DNA of 64,000 bases from Bretschneidera sinensis. Lineage: Eukaryota > Streptophyta > Magnoliopsida > Brassicales > Akaniaceae. The stretch is taken from positions 68,781,620 to 68,845,619 of the forward strand of contig CM043700.1 in assembly GCA_023935145.1 (NCBI GenBank), written 5' to 3'. Both the position numbers and the translations under genes were made by a program. Positions 1 through 11,478 of this stretch are shown piece after piece; positions within the stretch are counted from its first letter, which is position 1; every line of letters begins with the position of its first letter. The notes below the pieces were generated by a model. That model was given only the letters and a program-made list of their open reading frames with translations. It ran no database searches and was not told where the DNA came from.

Positions 1-836
1 ATATATGGGATAGTGTGTCCCCAGTTGACTGGATGCTTCATAACTATCAATAGGTGTTTTGGACAGAATGTCCCTAGTTGAGTGGTAAGAACTACCCTGT
101 CGACTGGTACCATACACAGCCTTAAAAGTGGGACTTTTCACTTGACCCGGTCAACTGGTACCAAGACCCAATCGACTGGTAATTCAAAAATTATGATCGT
201 TGAGACGCGAGACTTTAGCACTAAATGCACCAAAACATTCCAAGTCAGTATAAAACGGCCATATTAATATAAGGCTATATAAACCCACTCAAATGAGCAT
301 TTAAGAAGGGGAGATTACATATTCAATCAAGTTTTTGCTCATTAATTCACAAAAGCTTTGAAATATTTATTGTTGAGCCATTCTTCAAGCTTTACCTTGA
401 AAGAGAGATATTATTCAGTTGTATAAGTTTTCATTGCTGTCTTTCTACCATTTACTTTACAGCAACTCATTTATTGTAAAGGGATTAGCTTCCGAAAGGA
501 AGAGATTAGCTTCCGAGAGGAAGGGATATGCTTCCAAGAGGAAGAGACTGCTTGTAAGGTTTGTGCAACACTCGTGAAGTTGCACGACTAAGTTTCTTAG
601 TGGATTACTTTAAGGAGGTTCCTTGAAGAGAGTAGACGTAGGGTCGGAATGAATCTGATATTGCCAAACCACTATAAACGGAGTTTGCATCTTTTATTCC
701 TTAAACTCTTTTGTTTACAGCACATTACTTATTTACATGCTTGTGATCTTACCCGTTTTTATAAACTTGCGATTAATTAGAGAAAGTTTTTATAAACCCA
801 ATTCACCCCCCTTTTGGGTTGAAACCTCAGTCTACA
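1..836 (+). repeat. SIRE 5' LTR (partial)
   Basis: It aligns along its whole length with the 3' LTR, including the run of AGGAAG-containing units near 490-545 and the end TCTACA. It ends in CA at 836, two bases before the primer site. It carries several degenerate copies of the palindrome CCAGTCGACTGG between 20 and 182, mostly with C-to-T or G-to-A changes at the central CG. Confidence 0.9.
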
Positions 837-838
837 AT

Positions 839-850
839 TGGTATCAGAGC
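839..850 (+). other. Primer-binding site, initiator Met-tRNA
   Basis: TGGTATCAGAGC directly follows the 5' LTR. It is the usual plant Copia primer site, complementary to the 3' end of initiator methionine tRNA, from which minus-strand DNA synthesis starts. Confidence 0.92.
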
Positions 851-891
851 CTCGTTCTCAATTCTAGGCTTAATATCATTGATTTGATCCG

Positions 892-2882
892 ATGGCAGCA
901 AATAGCTATTTTGAGGGACATTCCTACACTAGGCCTCCCTTGTTCAATGGCTTCAACTATAACTAATGGAAAAACAGAATGAAAATCTTTGTCGAAGGAT
1001 AAGATTATAATCTATGGAGAGTCATTGAGGAAGGACCCAGAATTCCATCAAAGGAAATAACTATTGGAGAAATCAATCATATAATGCCTAAACTCAAAAT
1101 TGAGGATTGTAGAATGATGTCTCTCAATAGTAGAGCCACAAGTATTTTACATTGTACTTTAAATATATCTGAATATAATAAAATTTCTGCATGTGTTTCG
1201 GCTTTGGGATAAATTGCAAGTTACATATGAAGGAACTAGTGAGGTTAAAAAATCAAAAATCTATATGCTAGTATCTGAATATGAATCTTTTAAAATGTCT
1301 CATAACAAAACAATTTCTCAAATGCACTCACGTTTCACAACTATTGTTAACGGTTTGAAGCTTCTTGGTAGGAACATTGAGTAGTTTGAACTAACGAGAA
1401 AAATCTTAATATCTCTACCACCCTCTTGGAAACCAAAGAAGACAGCCATTCAGGAGGCCAAAGATCTCGACAAACTTGATGTCGAAACACTTCTTGGGTC
1501 ATTATTGACATATGAAATGGAAGAAATGAATTCCATTGTCAATGATGATGAGAAGAAGAAAAAGGTGATTGCTCTCAAAGCCTCTACGAGCAACAAAGAA
1601 AAAGAATCAGAAGAAGAGGTGGAGAGCAGCGAAGAAGATGGTGAGATGGCTTTAATCACCAAACAGTTTCACAGATTTTTGAAGAAAAGCAATAAACCTT
1701 ACACAAAGGATCCCACTTCGAAAAGGGAACCACTTGTGTGTTATGGATACAAGAAGCCCGGTCACATCAAGGCCGATTGTACAACTTCAAGCAAACCATA
1801 TAGGAGCTTCAAGAAGAAAGCTATGATTGCAACCACTTGGAGTGATGATGAAGAAGAAGAATCTTCGGATAAAGAAATTGGATACAAGGAAATTGCCAAC
1901 CTATGTTTTATGGCAATCAATGATGAAAATGAGGTATTATCTTCTCCTTCTTCAAAAAAATAACATTGTTATTAGTAGCAAAGAATTAATAGAAGTCATA
2001 AATGAAATGCATGAAGAATTGAAGAAATTTGATTCTAGGAACTCTACTCTTAAGAAAGAGGTGTCATCTCTTTCTAAAGAGATGATAAGTCTAAAAGAAG
2101 AAAAAGATAAACTATCTTCATTGCTTTATGATTCTTCTCAAGATTTTCTTAAAGATGAAAATGAAAACTTAAATAAGAAGATATTAGAATTGAATGGCAC
2201 AATATCTAGACTCATGCTTAGAAAAGAAAAGCTTGATGAAGTGCTATCGTGCCAAAATTAAGTGGAGGAAAATCCGGGTTAGAATATTCTCTATTAGGCA
2301 AGCAAAAATAAAAAGAGAGCTTATTCATGAAAGCATCATGTGTGAATGAAGCCTCTACTTCAAAGACCACTAGCAAGGTCAAAAGCATTCCCTCAAAGAA
2401 TGCTAGTAGGTCTAGAAATACTAATTCTAATGCATATCTTAGAAATACTCATGCTTACATGTATGCTCATTCAAGAAATGCTTATACACATCCTAAGAAT
2501 TACCATCATATACATCCTAGAAACAACATGTATAATCAAAACTTGCACACTGCACATGCATATCCTAGGAATTATCATCATGGTTATCCTAGAAAATATG
2601 CATATTCATAATAATACAAGTATGTTTTCAAGAAATCATCATCATATATTTCCTAGAAACGACATGTATATTCCTCACATTAGTAACATATATCCTAGGA
2701 ATACTTATCCTAAGAATTATAGACATGCACAACTAAGTCATCCTAGAAATTTTAATAACTATTATCCTAGGATTGTGCATCATCAACATATCTATAGAAC
2801 ACCATATGTTGTTAAGAAAGTATGGGTCCAAAAAGGAACAATATTTTCTAGGACTAACCCCAAAGGACACAAGAAATTTTAA
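892..2882 (+). pseudogene. gag: SIRE gag (nucleocapsid) pseudogene
   Basis: Gag would form the virus-like particle. The likely start is the ATG at 892 (MAANSYFEGHSYTRPPLFNG), typical of Copia gag, but a stop follows soon after. Further open parts lie at 1193-1384, 1505-1963 and 1827-2261 in different frames. A zinc knuckle near 1735-1785 reads CYGYKKPGHIKADC: the second cysteine of CX2CX4HX4C is now Tyr. From about 1970 to 2260 there is a Lys/Glu/Leu-rich coiled coil. From 2327 to 2800 the product is rich in His, Asn and Tyr with recurring PRN triplets, then runs towards protease. Frames change near 1950 and 2610. The gene is dead by stops and frameshifts, and the domain assignment is secure. 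Confidence 0.85.
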
Positions 2883-2921
2883 GTACCTAAAAATGCAATT
2901 GTGTATCCTTATGTGACGTAG

Positions 2922-3122
2922 GTGTGTCTCCACACCAAAGAAAAAGGTAATTGTTGGTACCTTGATAGTGGATACTCAAAACACATGACCGGTGATAAAA
3001 TTATATTCAATGAGCTAACTCTAAGAGATGGCGGACTTATCATAATTGGAGACGATACAAAAATAAAGATCATCGGGCATGGAAAAGTTAGTAAAAAGTT
3101 GGTAATGATTTCTCAACCATAG
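2922..3122 (+). pseudogene. Retropepsin-like aspartic protease of SIRE
   Basis: The motif WYLDSGYSKHMTGDK holds the catalytic Asp-Ser-Gly of Copia protease, which cuts the Gag-Pol polyprotein. SIRE relatives usually have Cys where this copy has Tyr (DSGC). The flanking GDDTKIKIIGHGKV stretch fits the second half of the fold. The frame stops at 3120-3122 before the integrase region, so the normal Gag-Pol fusion is broken. Confidence 0.82.
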
Positions 3123-3130
3123 ATAATGTA

Positions 3131-4377
3131 TTGCTAGTACAAGGCCTTAAGCCAAATTTACTAAGTATTAGTCAACTTTGTGACAAAGGTAACAAAGTCA
3201 CATTTGAAACCTCTCATTGTCTAATTATAGACATCAAGAGTAACAAGATTAAGTTTGTTGGGCATAGACATGAAAATGTCTATATAGTTGATTTAAAATC
3301 ATTGCATTCCCAAAATGAAAAATGTTTTCTTGCATTTAGTGAAAACCCATAGCTATGGCATAGAAGGCTTGGTCATGTGAACATGAATTTGCTTAAAATC
3401 ATAACAAGAAAAGATTTAGTCATTGGACTACCCAAAATCAAATTTGAAAAAGATAAAGTATGTAATGCTTGTCAAATGGGAAAATAAACTAGAATTTCTT
3501 TTAAATCAAAAAATGTAGTGTCAATTACTAGACCATTAGAACTTTTGCATATGGACTTATTTGGTCCAATAAGTACCATTAGTCTAAGTGGCCATCAATA
3601 TGCTCTTGTTATTGTTGATGACTATTCAAAATATACCTTTGTTATCTTTATTGCTTACAAGGATGAAGCTTTCAAAAGATTTGAAAATTTTTGCAAAAAG
3701 GTTCAAAATGAAAAAGAAATTTGTATTTCAAGCATTAGAAGTGATCATGGAAAAGAATTTGAAAACCAAAGTTTTTCAAACTTTTGTGATGAAAATGGAA
3801 TTGATCACAACTTTTCAGCTCCTAGAATTCCTCAACAAAATGGAGTTGTTGAGAGGAAAAAATAGGTTTCTAGAAGAATTTGCAAGAACAATGCTTTGTG
3901 AAAATAGCTTACCAAAATACTTTTAGGCGGAAGTAGTAAACACTTCTTGCTATATCTTGAATAGAATTTTAATTAGGTCTATGCTTGACAAAACTCCGTA
4001 TGAATTATGGAAAGGTAGAAAGCCTAATATCTCCTATTTTTTGTACATTTGGTTGTAAATGCTTCATACTAAATAACGATAAAGCTAACTTGGGTAAATT
4101 TGACTCTAAGACCGATGAAGGGATATTTATAAGATATTCAACCTCTAGTAAGGCTTATAGAGTCTTCAACAAGAGAACTCTAGTGGTAGAAGAATCTGTA
4201 CATGTAACTCTTGATGAGTCGAACCCAATTAGTAGTAGCGAAGTTTCTTTCAATGATGATGCAGTTTTCATTCCAAGAACAGAGGTACCTGCTCCCATTG
4301 TTGACCCAAAGGAGAGCTCACCTCAAACAATTCAAGAGATGAAAACTCTCAAATTGGACCAACCATCTACAAGTTAA
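3131..4377 (+). pseudogene. Copia integrase (GAG-pre-integrase plus DDE core) pseudogene
   Basis: Integrase joins the cDNA copy to chromosomal DNA. The pre-integrase segment holds LWHRRLGHVN near 3351-3385 and the zinc-binding CNACQMGK near 3462-3485. The catalytic core at 3518-3865 shows all three acidic positions: Asp in HMDLFGP, Asp in SDHGKEF and Glu in VVERK. A one-base slip in the A run at about 3857-3863 moves the frame, and the core continues with FARTMLCENSLPKYF in the next frame. The C-terminal part is at 3985-4377. In-frame stops occur at 3350-3352 and in the pre-integrase part. The catalytic triad is intact although the frame is lost. Confidence 0.87.
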
Positions 4378-4410
4378 TAAGAGGATAGTCTTCCCAAAAA
4401 TTGGAGGTAT

Positions 4411-5970
4411 GTGAATTATCATTCAATCGATCAAGTGATTGATGATCCTTCACAAGGGGTAAGAACTCGTTCCTCAGTTAGAAACATTTGCAAGTATGTA
4501 GCGTATTTGTCTCAAATAGAACCTAAGACATTTATAGAAGCTGAAAAGGATATTGATTGGATAAATGTCATACAAGAAGAGATAAATCAATTTGAAAGAA
4601 ACAATGTATGGAATCTAGTTCCTAGACCTAATAATCGTACAATAATTGGAACTAAATGGGTATTTAGAAATAAGATGGATGAAAATGGAATAGTGACTAG
4701 AAACAAGGCTAGACTAGTTACTAAGGGATATAATCTAGAAGAAGGAATAGACTTTGATGAGACCTATGCTCCCGTAGCAAGATTAGAAGCTATTCAAATG
4801 TTGTTAGCCTTTGCATGCTTTAATAAGTTTAAATTATTTCAAATGGATGTAAAGAGTGCTTTCTTAAATGGCTTTATAGAAGAAGAGGTTTACGTTGAGC
4901 AACCTCTTGGATTTGAAAATTCTAGTCTTCCAAATCATGTCTACAAGCTTTCTAAAGCTCTATATTGGTTGAAGTAAGCTCTTAGAGCATGGCATGAAAG
5001 ACTAAGTAAATTTTTGATTGACAATAATTTTATAAGAGAAAAAGTAAACACGACCCTCTTCACAAAAACTCACATAAATGACACTCTACTAGTCCAAATA
5101 TATGTTGATGATATTATATTTAGTGCTACTAATGAATCTATGTTTAAAGAGTTTGCCAAGTGCATGCAAGGTGAATTTGAAATGAGCATGATGGGAGAGC
5201 TTACCTACTTCCTTGGACTTCAAATCAAACAATTGAAAGGAGGCATCTTCATCAATCAATCAAAGTACACTAAGGACCTATTAAAGAGGTTCGGGATGGA
5301 AAACTCAAAGCCACTTGATACACCCATGAGCACCTAAAAAAAACTTGATCTTGATGAATGAGGTAAATGTGTAGATACTAAATATTATAGAAGCATGATA
5401 GGAGATTTACTTTATTTGACTGCAAGTAGACCTGATATAATGTTCAGTGTATGCATGTGTGCTAGATTTCAGGATAATCCTAAGGAATCACATGTAATTG
5501 TAGTAAAAAGAATTCTTAGATATCTACAAGGAACTCAAACCCTAGGATTATGGTACTCTAGAGATTCATCTTTTGAGCTTGTAGGATATTCAGATGCTGA
5601 CTTTGCGGGGTGTAAGTTAGATAGAAAAAGCACAAGTGGAACATGCCAATTCTTAGGTGCAATGTTAACCTCTGGGTTTTCCAAGAAACAAAACTCCGTT
5701 ACACTATCAACCGCCGAGGCGGAATATGTAGCAGCTGGAAGTTGTTGCGCCCAAGTGTTGTGGATGAAACAACAACTAGAAGACTATGGCATAAACTTTA
5801 AAAGTATCTCAATACATTGTGATAATACTAGTGCTATCAACCTAACCAAGAACCCAATTCAACACTCTATAACTAAACACATAGAAATTAGGCATCATTT
5901 CTTAAGAGACTATGCTAAAAAATGTGATATTATACTAGAATTCATACCTTATGCAAAATTAGACTGTTAA
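4411..5970 (+). pseudogene. Reverse transcriptase and RNase H of SIRE, three in-frame stops
   Basis: This is one continuous reading frame with stops at 4975-4977, 5335-5337 and 5359-5361. RT motifs run in order: TKWVFRNKMDENG, KARLVTKGY, DFDETYAPVARLEAI, QMDVKSAFLNG, and the catalytic YVDDIIF near 5101-5121. RNase H follows from 5395, with YSDADFAG, KSTSGTCQFLG, STAEAEYVAA and HCDNTSAINL. It ends early at FIPYAKLDC, where relatives continue into a LADIFTK-like tail. The first stop lies in LK-stop-ALRAW, where relatives have Gln, so a CAA-to-TAA change is likely. Only point stops separate this copy from a full frame, so it decayed later than the gag. Confidence 0.92.
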
Positions 5971-6653
5971 TGGGATTGTTAGATTATGATAAACTGTGTA
6001 TCTGATTGCTTCATCATTAATCATTTTGCATACTTGACATCTAGTGAAAGAGTATTAAACCATATTTAATATTTCCCTCACTCAAGATGGCATAGATAAA
6101 CAAATTTCGTGCTAAGTCTCAAGACTGAAAGTTTTCTTAAGGGTCTAGTCGACTGGTAAGTCTATCCTAGTCAACTGGTAAGTCTTTGCCTAATCTCCCA
6201 GTTGACTGGTAAGTCTATACCAATCGACTAGTAATAAAAAACCTTGTTTTGAGCCCTTTTTTAAAATTCAGTTAGCCACCCAGTCGATTGGTAACTACTC
6301 AATCGACTGGTATCTCTCTGCCAGTTTATCCAGTCGACTGGTGTCCCGATCCAGTCGACTAGTATGTTAAAAATTTTCAAAACTGCAATGGACGTAGTCT
6401 ACTGGTACCCTAACCTAGTCGACTAGTATCGCGATTCTATAAATAGTCTCTTCAGATTTTTCACCCTTTCAAGCCATTGTTGCAATCCTAAGCTTTCTCT
6501 CTGAAAAATCTCATCTTTTTAACTAAGAATAATCAAAAAACTTCATACACACCTCAATCTACACATCAATACCATCTATTTCAACTTTCTATAGTTGAAA
6601 TCCCAAATTTCCACCTAAATCTCTTTTTCTCCAACAAACTCTTTTCTTCCAAA
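5971..6653 (+). repeat. Spacer between pol and third frame, with palindrome array at 6146-6430
   Basis: No coding frame is seen. Between 6146 and 6430 there are about ten degenerate copies of the 12-bp palindrome CCAGTCGACTGG, often followed by TA. Variants include CCAGTTGACTGG, CTAGTCAACTGG and TAGTCGACTAG. Most differ by transitions in the central TCGA. The region ends in a pyrimidine-rich leader just before the ATG at 6654. Confidence 0.8.
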
Positions 6654-7921
6654 ATGACCGATAGAATCCGCATTAAAACCACTGTTAGGGGACCTTATGC
6701 ACCTACTAGGCCAAGGTCCACCAAATCTACAGCTCTAGATTTGAAATGGAAGGACGTGGCGGGCTCCTCGAGCAAAAAGGCCAGAATAGAGCTCGATGAC
6801 TCCCTGTTCACGAGCCCGGTAGCAAAAGAGAGGTATTCATCTATCATTCATCATAAAAAGATTATGACAGGTAGATTCATTGACTTAGAATCTATTCATC
6901 ATGGGAACTTTGATGCATTACCTGCTTTCAATGCCATATACTTGACCCCACTGGTCAAGATACATAAAAAATTTTACCTGAAACTGATTTACGAGTTCTA
7001 TGCGAACTTGGTGAAACCCAGTCCACTGGCTTTGAGGTTCAGAACCAGTGTAATGGTTATAGAGTTTGAGGTCAACACTGACCTCTTGATGAGTATCCTA
7101 AGAATCCCTGTGGGAGGGATCCAATGGACTCTGGATGGATGCCAATTAATTTTGATTATGAGGAGGCATGTCGGGTAGTTAGGGGTGACCCTAACTATGT
7201 CTTTCGACCCACTACATTTCACACATGTAGTGACATGCCCTTTGACTCAAAATTATTCAACCTCATAGTGAGTTGGACCACCCACCCGAGACTCGGGAGT
7301 CGGGGCTATCTATCTAAGATAGATGTGGTATTGATTTGGTGCCTTAAAACTGGGCACCACTTCAATATCTATCCCCTACTGCTCGCCAACATGATAAACG
7401 ATGAAGTGAGTGACTTCGGATGCCTTCCCTACGAGATGCTCATCACACTCATCCTCCAGTACTTCCGGGTTCTTCTCCTCGCTTCCGAGGCTCAGGACAT
7501 TGGCCTCAAGGACATCATCAATGTCTCTTCATTGAAGAAGATGGGATGCATAGTTCAAGATGGCATGATCTATTCAAAGGTCGGGAAGAACATTCGGATA
7601 GGAGAGGACGATAGCAATGATGATAAGGACGAGGGTCTAGATGCTGCTGCTGCTACTGCTATAGATGCAGATGATCGAGTACCTCCTATAGGCGACTCGA
7701 GTGTTGGTCCAGTTGGGTACAGTAATCTTCTTCAGGTTATCATGAGCCTCCAGCTGACTACGCAGTCTGGCTTCCAAAGCTTGAGCTCTTCAGTCGATGC
7801 CATGCATCACGACCTCCGCTCTTTTTGGGATGACTTCGAGCTGCACTGTGAGCATACCAAGGGTTCCTTAGCTGAGCTTCGAGATCTCATTCATGACATC
7901 TCTGAGTCTCCCTCTCCTTGA
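6654..7921 (+). pseudogene. SIRE third (env-like) frame, one frameshift
   Basis: The ATG at 6654 opens a basic N-terminus, followed by a region with FYANL and FRTSVMVIEFEVNTDLL. This resembles the 'putative plant transposon protein' domain seen in the extra frame of SIRE-type Copia elements. A frameshift near 7125-7140 moves the product to another frame, which continues to 7921. That part contains FNLIVSWTTHPR and ASEAQDI, then an acidic stretch (about 7600-7640), and a C-terminus rich in Leu and Gln suggesting a coiled coil. No clear signal peptide or strong membrane segment is visible, so 'env' here is a positional name, not a shown function. Only one lesion is evident, fewer than in gag. 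Confidence 0.72.
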
Positions 7922-8588
7922 GTTGCTCTCTGTCTTCGTTTTGGTGTATATATAGTTGTAGTTTTCAGTTGTTCTTAGCACGGACATCATTTCATCATTT
8001 ATTGTATTTTATCTTTTAGTTTTGGCTATCAGAAGCCCGTGTTGTATGGATTTATGATGTATATGATTATGTTTTATGCTTACACTCAGTTTATATACTT
8101 GTTTTACATTTACGCAATATTTTTACTTGCTTTAAACCTTTCTATGCTTGGATATATGCTTTAAACTACTTCTACATGATTGGAAACTTTCGGTTCTGTT
8201 CGGGAAATCTTTTCAACTTTGAATGATTCCAAATTTTTGAATACAAGTTTGTTTATACACGCTCTCAATGTTTATGGTATCTATGTGGCTTATTTTTTTG
8301 GTTTACTGCCCATTTTCTACTGTTGTCAAAATGGGGGAGAAATATGAGAAAATGAGAAAACTAACTGTAAACTAAAAATAGTGCATAGATTTAGGGGGAG
8401 TATTGCTCCAAAGAACTTGTTGTATGATTTTATATATTAAGTTACTTGGTTGGATTGCAAAGAAACTATTTTTGAACTTTTTACAGGTTAGTTTTATTCA
8501 TAAAACAAAGGAAACTCTGCCCAATTTTTTCAAAAAATCCAAGACTTAGTTTTTAAAACTATTTTCTCTCACTAGTTTTATCATCATC
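7922..8588 (+). other. 3' untranslated region of SIRE element
   Basis: AT-rich non-coding DNA with two short G-rich runs (GGGGGAG near 8333 and 8394). I see no gene in it. It lies between the end of the third frame and the polypurine tract. Confidence 0.7.
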
Positions 8589-8602
8589 AAAAAGGGAGAG
8601 AT
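8589..8602 (+). other. Polypurine tract of SIRE element
   Basis: AAAAAGGGAGAGA directly precedes the TG that opens the 3' LTR. It fits the plus-strand primer of LTR retrotransposons. Confidence 0.85.
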
Positions 8603-9788
8603 TGTTTACCCTTATCTAAATTTTAATGATGACAAAACACAACTCTAATTGTACTAACAGTGTTATCTAAGTGTTTTAAACGATAAAAGCATACAGCCAA
8701 GAATCAAGATACAAGAACTTAACCCGAATCAGACACCAAGTCAGGACAGAAGATCTAGTATAGGATTAAGGTATTGAAACAAGTTGTAAATCTCACTTGT
8801 TCAGGTAAATAGCTTGTCTTATGTCTCCTTTTGAAAATGCATTTTAACAAAACTATTCATTCAAATGTTTCTAAGTCAAAAAAACATCTCAAAGAATGAA
8901 AAACTGGGTTGAATGGCAACCCAGTCGATTGGGTACTTATACCAGAAGTCTGGTATATAGGACAGTGTGTCCCCAATCGACTGGGTGCTTCATACCAGTT
9001 GACTGGTGTTTTGGACTGAATATCCCTAGTCGACTAGTAAGAACTACCCAGTCGACTGGTACCATACATAGCCTTAAAAGTAAGACTTTTCATTGGACCC
9101 AGTTGATCGGTACCAAGACCCAGTCGATTGGTAATTCAAAAACTATGACCGTTGAGACGCGAGACTTCAGCACTAAATGCACCAAAACATTCCAAGTCAG
9201 TACAAAACTGTCATATTAATACAAAGCTATATAAACCCACTCAAATGAGCATTTAAGAATGGGAGATTACACATTCAATCAAGTTTTTGCTCATTAATAC
9301 ACAAAAGCTTTGAAATGTTTATTGTTGAGCCATTCTTCAAGCTTTACCTTGAAAGAAAGATATTATTCAGTTATATAAGCTTTCATTACTGTCTCTCTAC
9401 CATTTACTTTACAACAACTCATTTATTGTAAATGGATTAGCTTCGGAAAGGAAGAGATTAGCTTCCAAGAGGAAGGGATATGCTTCCAAGAGGAAGGGAC
9501 TGCTTGTAAGGTTTGTGCAATACCCATGAAGTTGCACGACTAAGTTTCTTAGTGGATTACTTCAAGGAGGTTCCTTGAAGATAGTGGACATAGGGTCGGA
9601 ATGAATCCGATATTACCAAACCACTATAAACTGAGTTTGCATTTTCTATTCCTTAAACTCTTTTGTTTACAGCACATTACTTGTTTACATGCTTGTGGTC
9701 TTACCTATTTTTATAAACTTGTGTTTAATTAGCAAAAGTTTTTATAAACCTAATTCACCCCCTTCTTGGGTTGAAACATCAATCTACA
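8603..9788 (+). repeat. SIRE 3' LTR (1186 bp)
   Basis: It begins TGTTTACCC after the polypurine tract and ends TCTACA. Positions 8955-9788 match 1-836. About seven degenerate CCAGTCGACTGG palindromes lie between 8921 and 9135. Repeated units with GAGGAAGGGA occur near 9440-9500. Confidence 0.9.
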
Positions 9789-10000
9789 CATATCTTTCAA
9801 GAATTTCATATATTTTTTCAGCATATTTTTCATTAATCCATCTTTTTAAGATATAACTTATTATATAATTAATTTTCAACATATTATTTAATCCTTAATC
9901 AATCAATCAATTATCATACATAAAAAAAATACATCATCAAATCATCATAATTCAACAATTAATTCAGATATTATCCATTCATATTTTATATTGAAATTAA
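9789..10000. other. AT-rich flank, no gene seen
   Basis: Very AT-rich sequence with ATCAATCAATCA-like runs. No coding trace or terminal repeat was recognised. It may belong to the older element to its right. Confidence 0.5.
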
Positions 10001-11070
10001 TTTAATTGGTAAAATCCTTAATATTCCTCATAATGGCAACAAACATTATGATGTTAATAGATTTCGAGATGGTTTTAATCAAAATGAGGTTGTTGCCAAA
10101 ATTCTTGATAGAACTTAATTCCCTGGAGCTTTTGATATAAGTACTAGCCACCTTAGCCTTGAACGACGTCTCTTCCACCACTTTATAAACTATATCCTTC
10201 TCCATTTCCGATCCAGATGTTACACTAAAATTTATTATCTTGATGACACCATCCTTTGGAACCTTATCACTGATACTCCTTTTGATTTATCTTTCTTTAT
10301 CCTTAAAATTATGATTCATTCAGCATCAATTAAGAAATCAAGCCCACCTCCCTATGTTCTTAACTTTAATCTTCAAGCACTTCAAAATTGATCTTAAAAA
10401 TGAAGATTATGAGATGCTACGACAGTTTTGAGTACCCAATGAACTCTTTTTTTATTGGGTTGGCTTCCATGGTAGAGGAGCTTCATCGACTTTGCATGAC
10501 CGATTGCACTCCTCCTTCTTAGTTTGTTTAAGCTTAATATTTACTTTTTGGACTATGTTGTTTCTTTTATGGGTTTGAGACACTAGTAAGGATGTTTCTT
10601 TTATCTTAGTATGGATAGGTTTTCTTTGTTTTTATCTTTTTGCGATACTGATGACTTTCGTTGAGTGTTCTAGCGTTTCTTTTGCAGGATCATCTACTTC
10701 AATGAATTGAGGGGGAACTTTTTAATTTCTTCCCTCACTTTTTGATGATCTCTTCCCTCCTTACATTCTATACTTTACTAAATATTTTTTAAAATAGTAT
10801 TGCAATATTCAAGGGGAGTAACCTTAACAATTTTATTTTGAATATATTAGTTGGTTGGGATGAATATTGATTGTGTTGGGTGGATTTATATTTGATCTTC
10901 TTGCAGTATAAAATGTCCAAAATACAGATGAAACTCTACCAAAATTTCTAAAAATTATAAGTATTATGATATGTAACTCTAAATTCTTAAATACTACTAT
11001 AGTGCTTCCAATAAATTCAATTTGAGTTTAAATTCTTTAAGAGTTTTGTCATCATAAAAAATGAGGAGAT
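10001..11070 (+). pseudogene. 3' end of an older SIRE-like element (third-frame relic and UTR)
   Basis: The piece sits before a polypurine tract (ATGAGGAGA at 11061-11069) and an LTR start, the arrangement seen at 8589-8603. Between about 10140 and 10390 the + strand reads with few stops. The product has LDDTILWNLI and FILKIMIHSAS, loosely like the C-terminal half of the env-like domain. Downstream text resembles a SIRE 3' UTR, including GAGGGGGAA near 10710. The homology is my reading of degraded sequence and is only moderately sure. Everything upstream of about 10000 is missing. Confidence 0.5.
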
Positions 11071-11478
11071 TGTTGACTCTTGTTTGATTTTGATACGATA
11101 ACAAAACTCTTGATTATGTGCTAATGAGTTATAAGATTTGTTAAGGTTTATAAAGCTTGGAAATCCATCCATAATCAAATCAAGGAGACTTTTGACACAA
11201 GATCAATTTATCACAATTGGAGATTGTATGATCAAGGAGTAATATTAAAGAAGTTAGAGTTCTAGATGTCTTATTGAATGTAAGTATTCAATTATTAGGG
11301 CTCAATGCATATCATGATTTAATTGATCTTAAATTAAAGTTGTTTTAACTTGTAAAACCAGTTAATAAACTTATATGGTTCTAAAATCAAGTTTTGAAGT
11401 ATTTTTAAACCAAAAAATGAAGTTTGAGAGCTGAGAGTCAACTCCTAGTGAAGCTCTCTAGGACAGAGACTTTCAGAG
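11071..11478 (+). repeat. LTR fragment of the older SIRE-like element
   Basis: It starts TGTTGACTCTTG after the purine tract and continues like a SIRE LTR (ACAAAACTC shortly downstream). It stops at 11478, where another Copia LTR begins, so that element probably inserted here. Confidence 0.6.

Larger units (their letters stand above)
1..9788 (+). mobile_element. SIRE-type Copia LTR retrotransposon, 5' LTR cut by window edge
   Basis: The order is partial LTR, initiator-Met-tRNA primer site, gag with coiled coil, protease, integrase, reverse transcriptase, RNase H, a third env-like frame, polypurine tract and full LTR. Integrase lying before RT defines Copia. The extra 3' frame, long LTRs and coiled-coil gag point to the SIRE/Maximus clade. 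Positions 1-836 align with 8955-9788, so about 350 bp of the 5' LTR lie outside the window. All genes carry stops or frameshifts, so the element is not autonomous. The 5 bases after the 3' LTR are CATAT. The matching target duplication would lie upstream of the window and cannot be checked here. Confidence 0.93.

Noticed and set aside
2346..2630. Leu/Ile-rich frame on the + strand
   Set aside because: Up to about 2610 it is an out-of-phase reading of the PRN-repeat gag. Only the later part is the gag frame.
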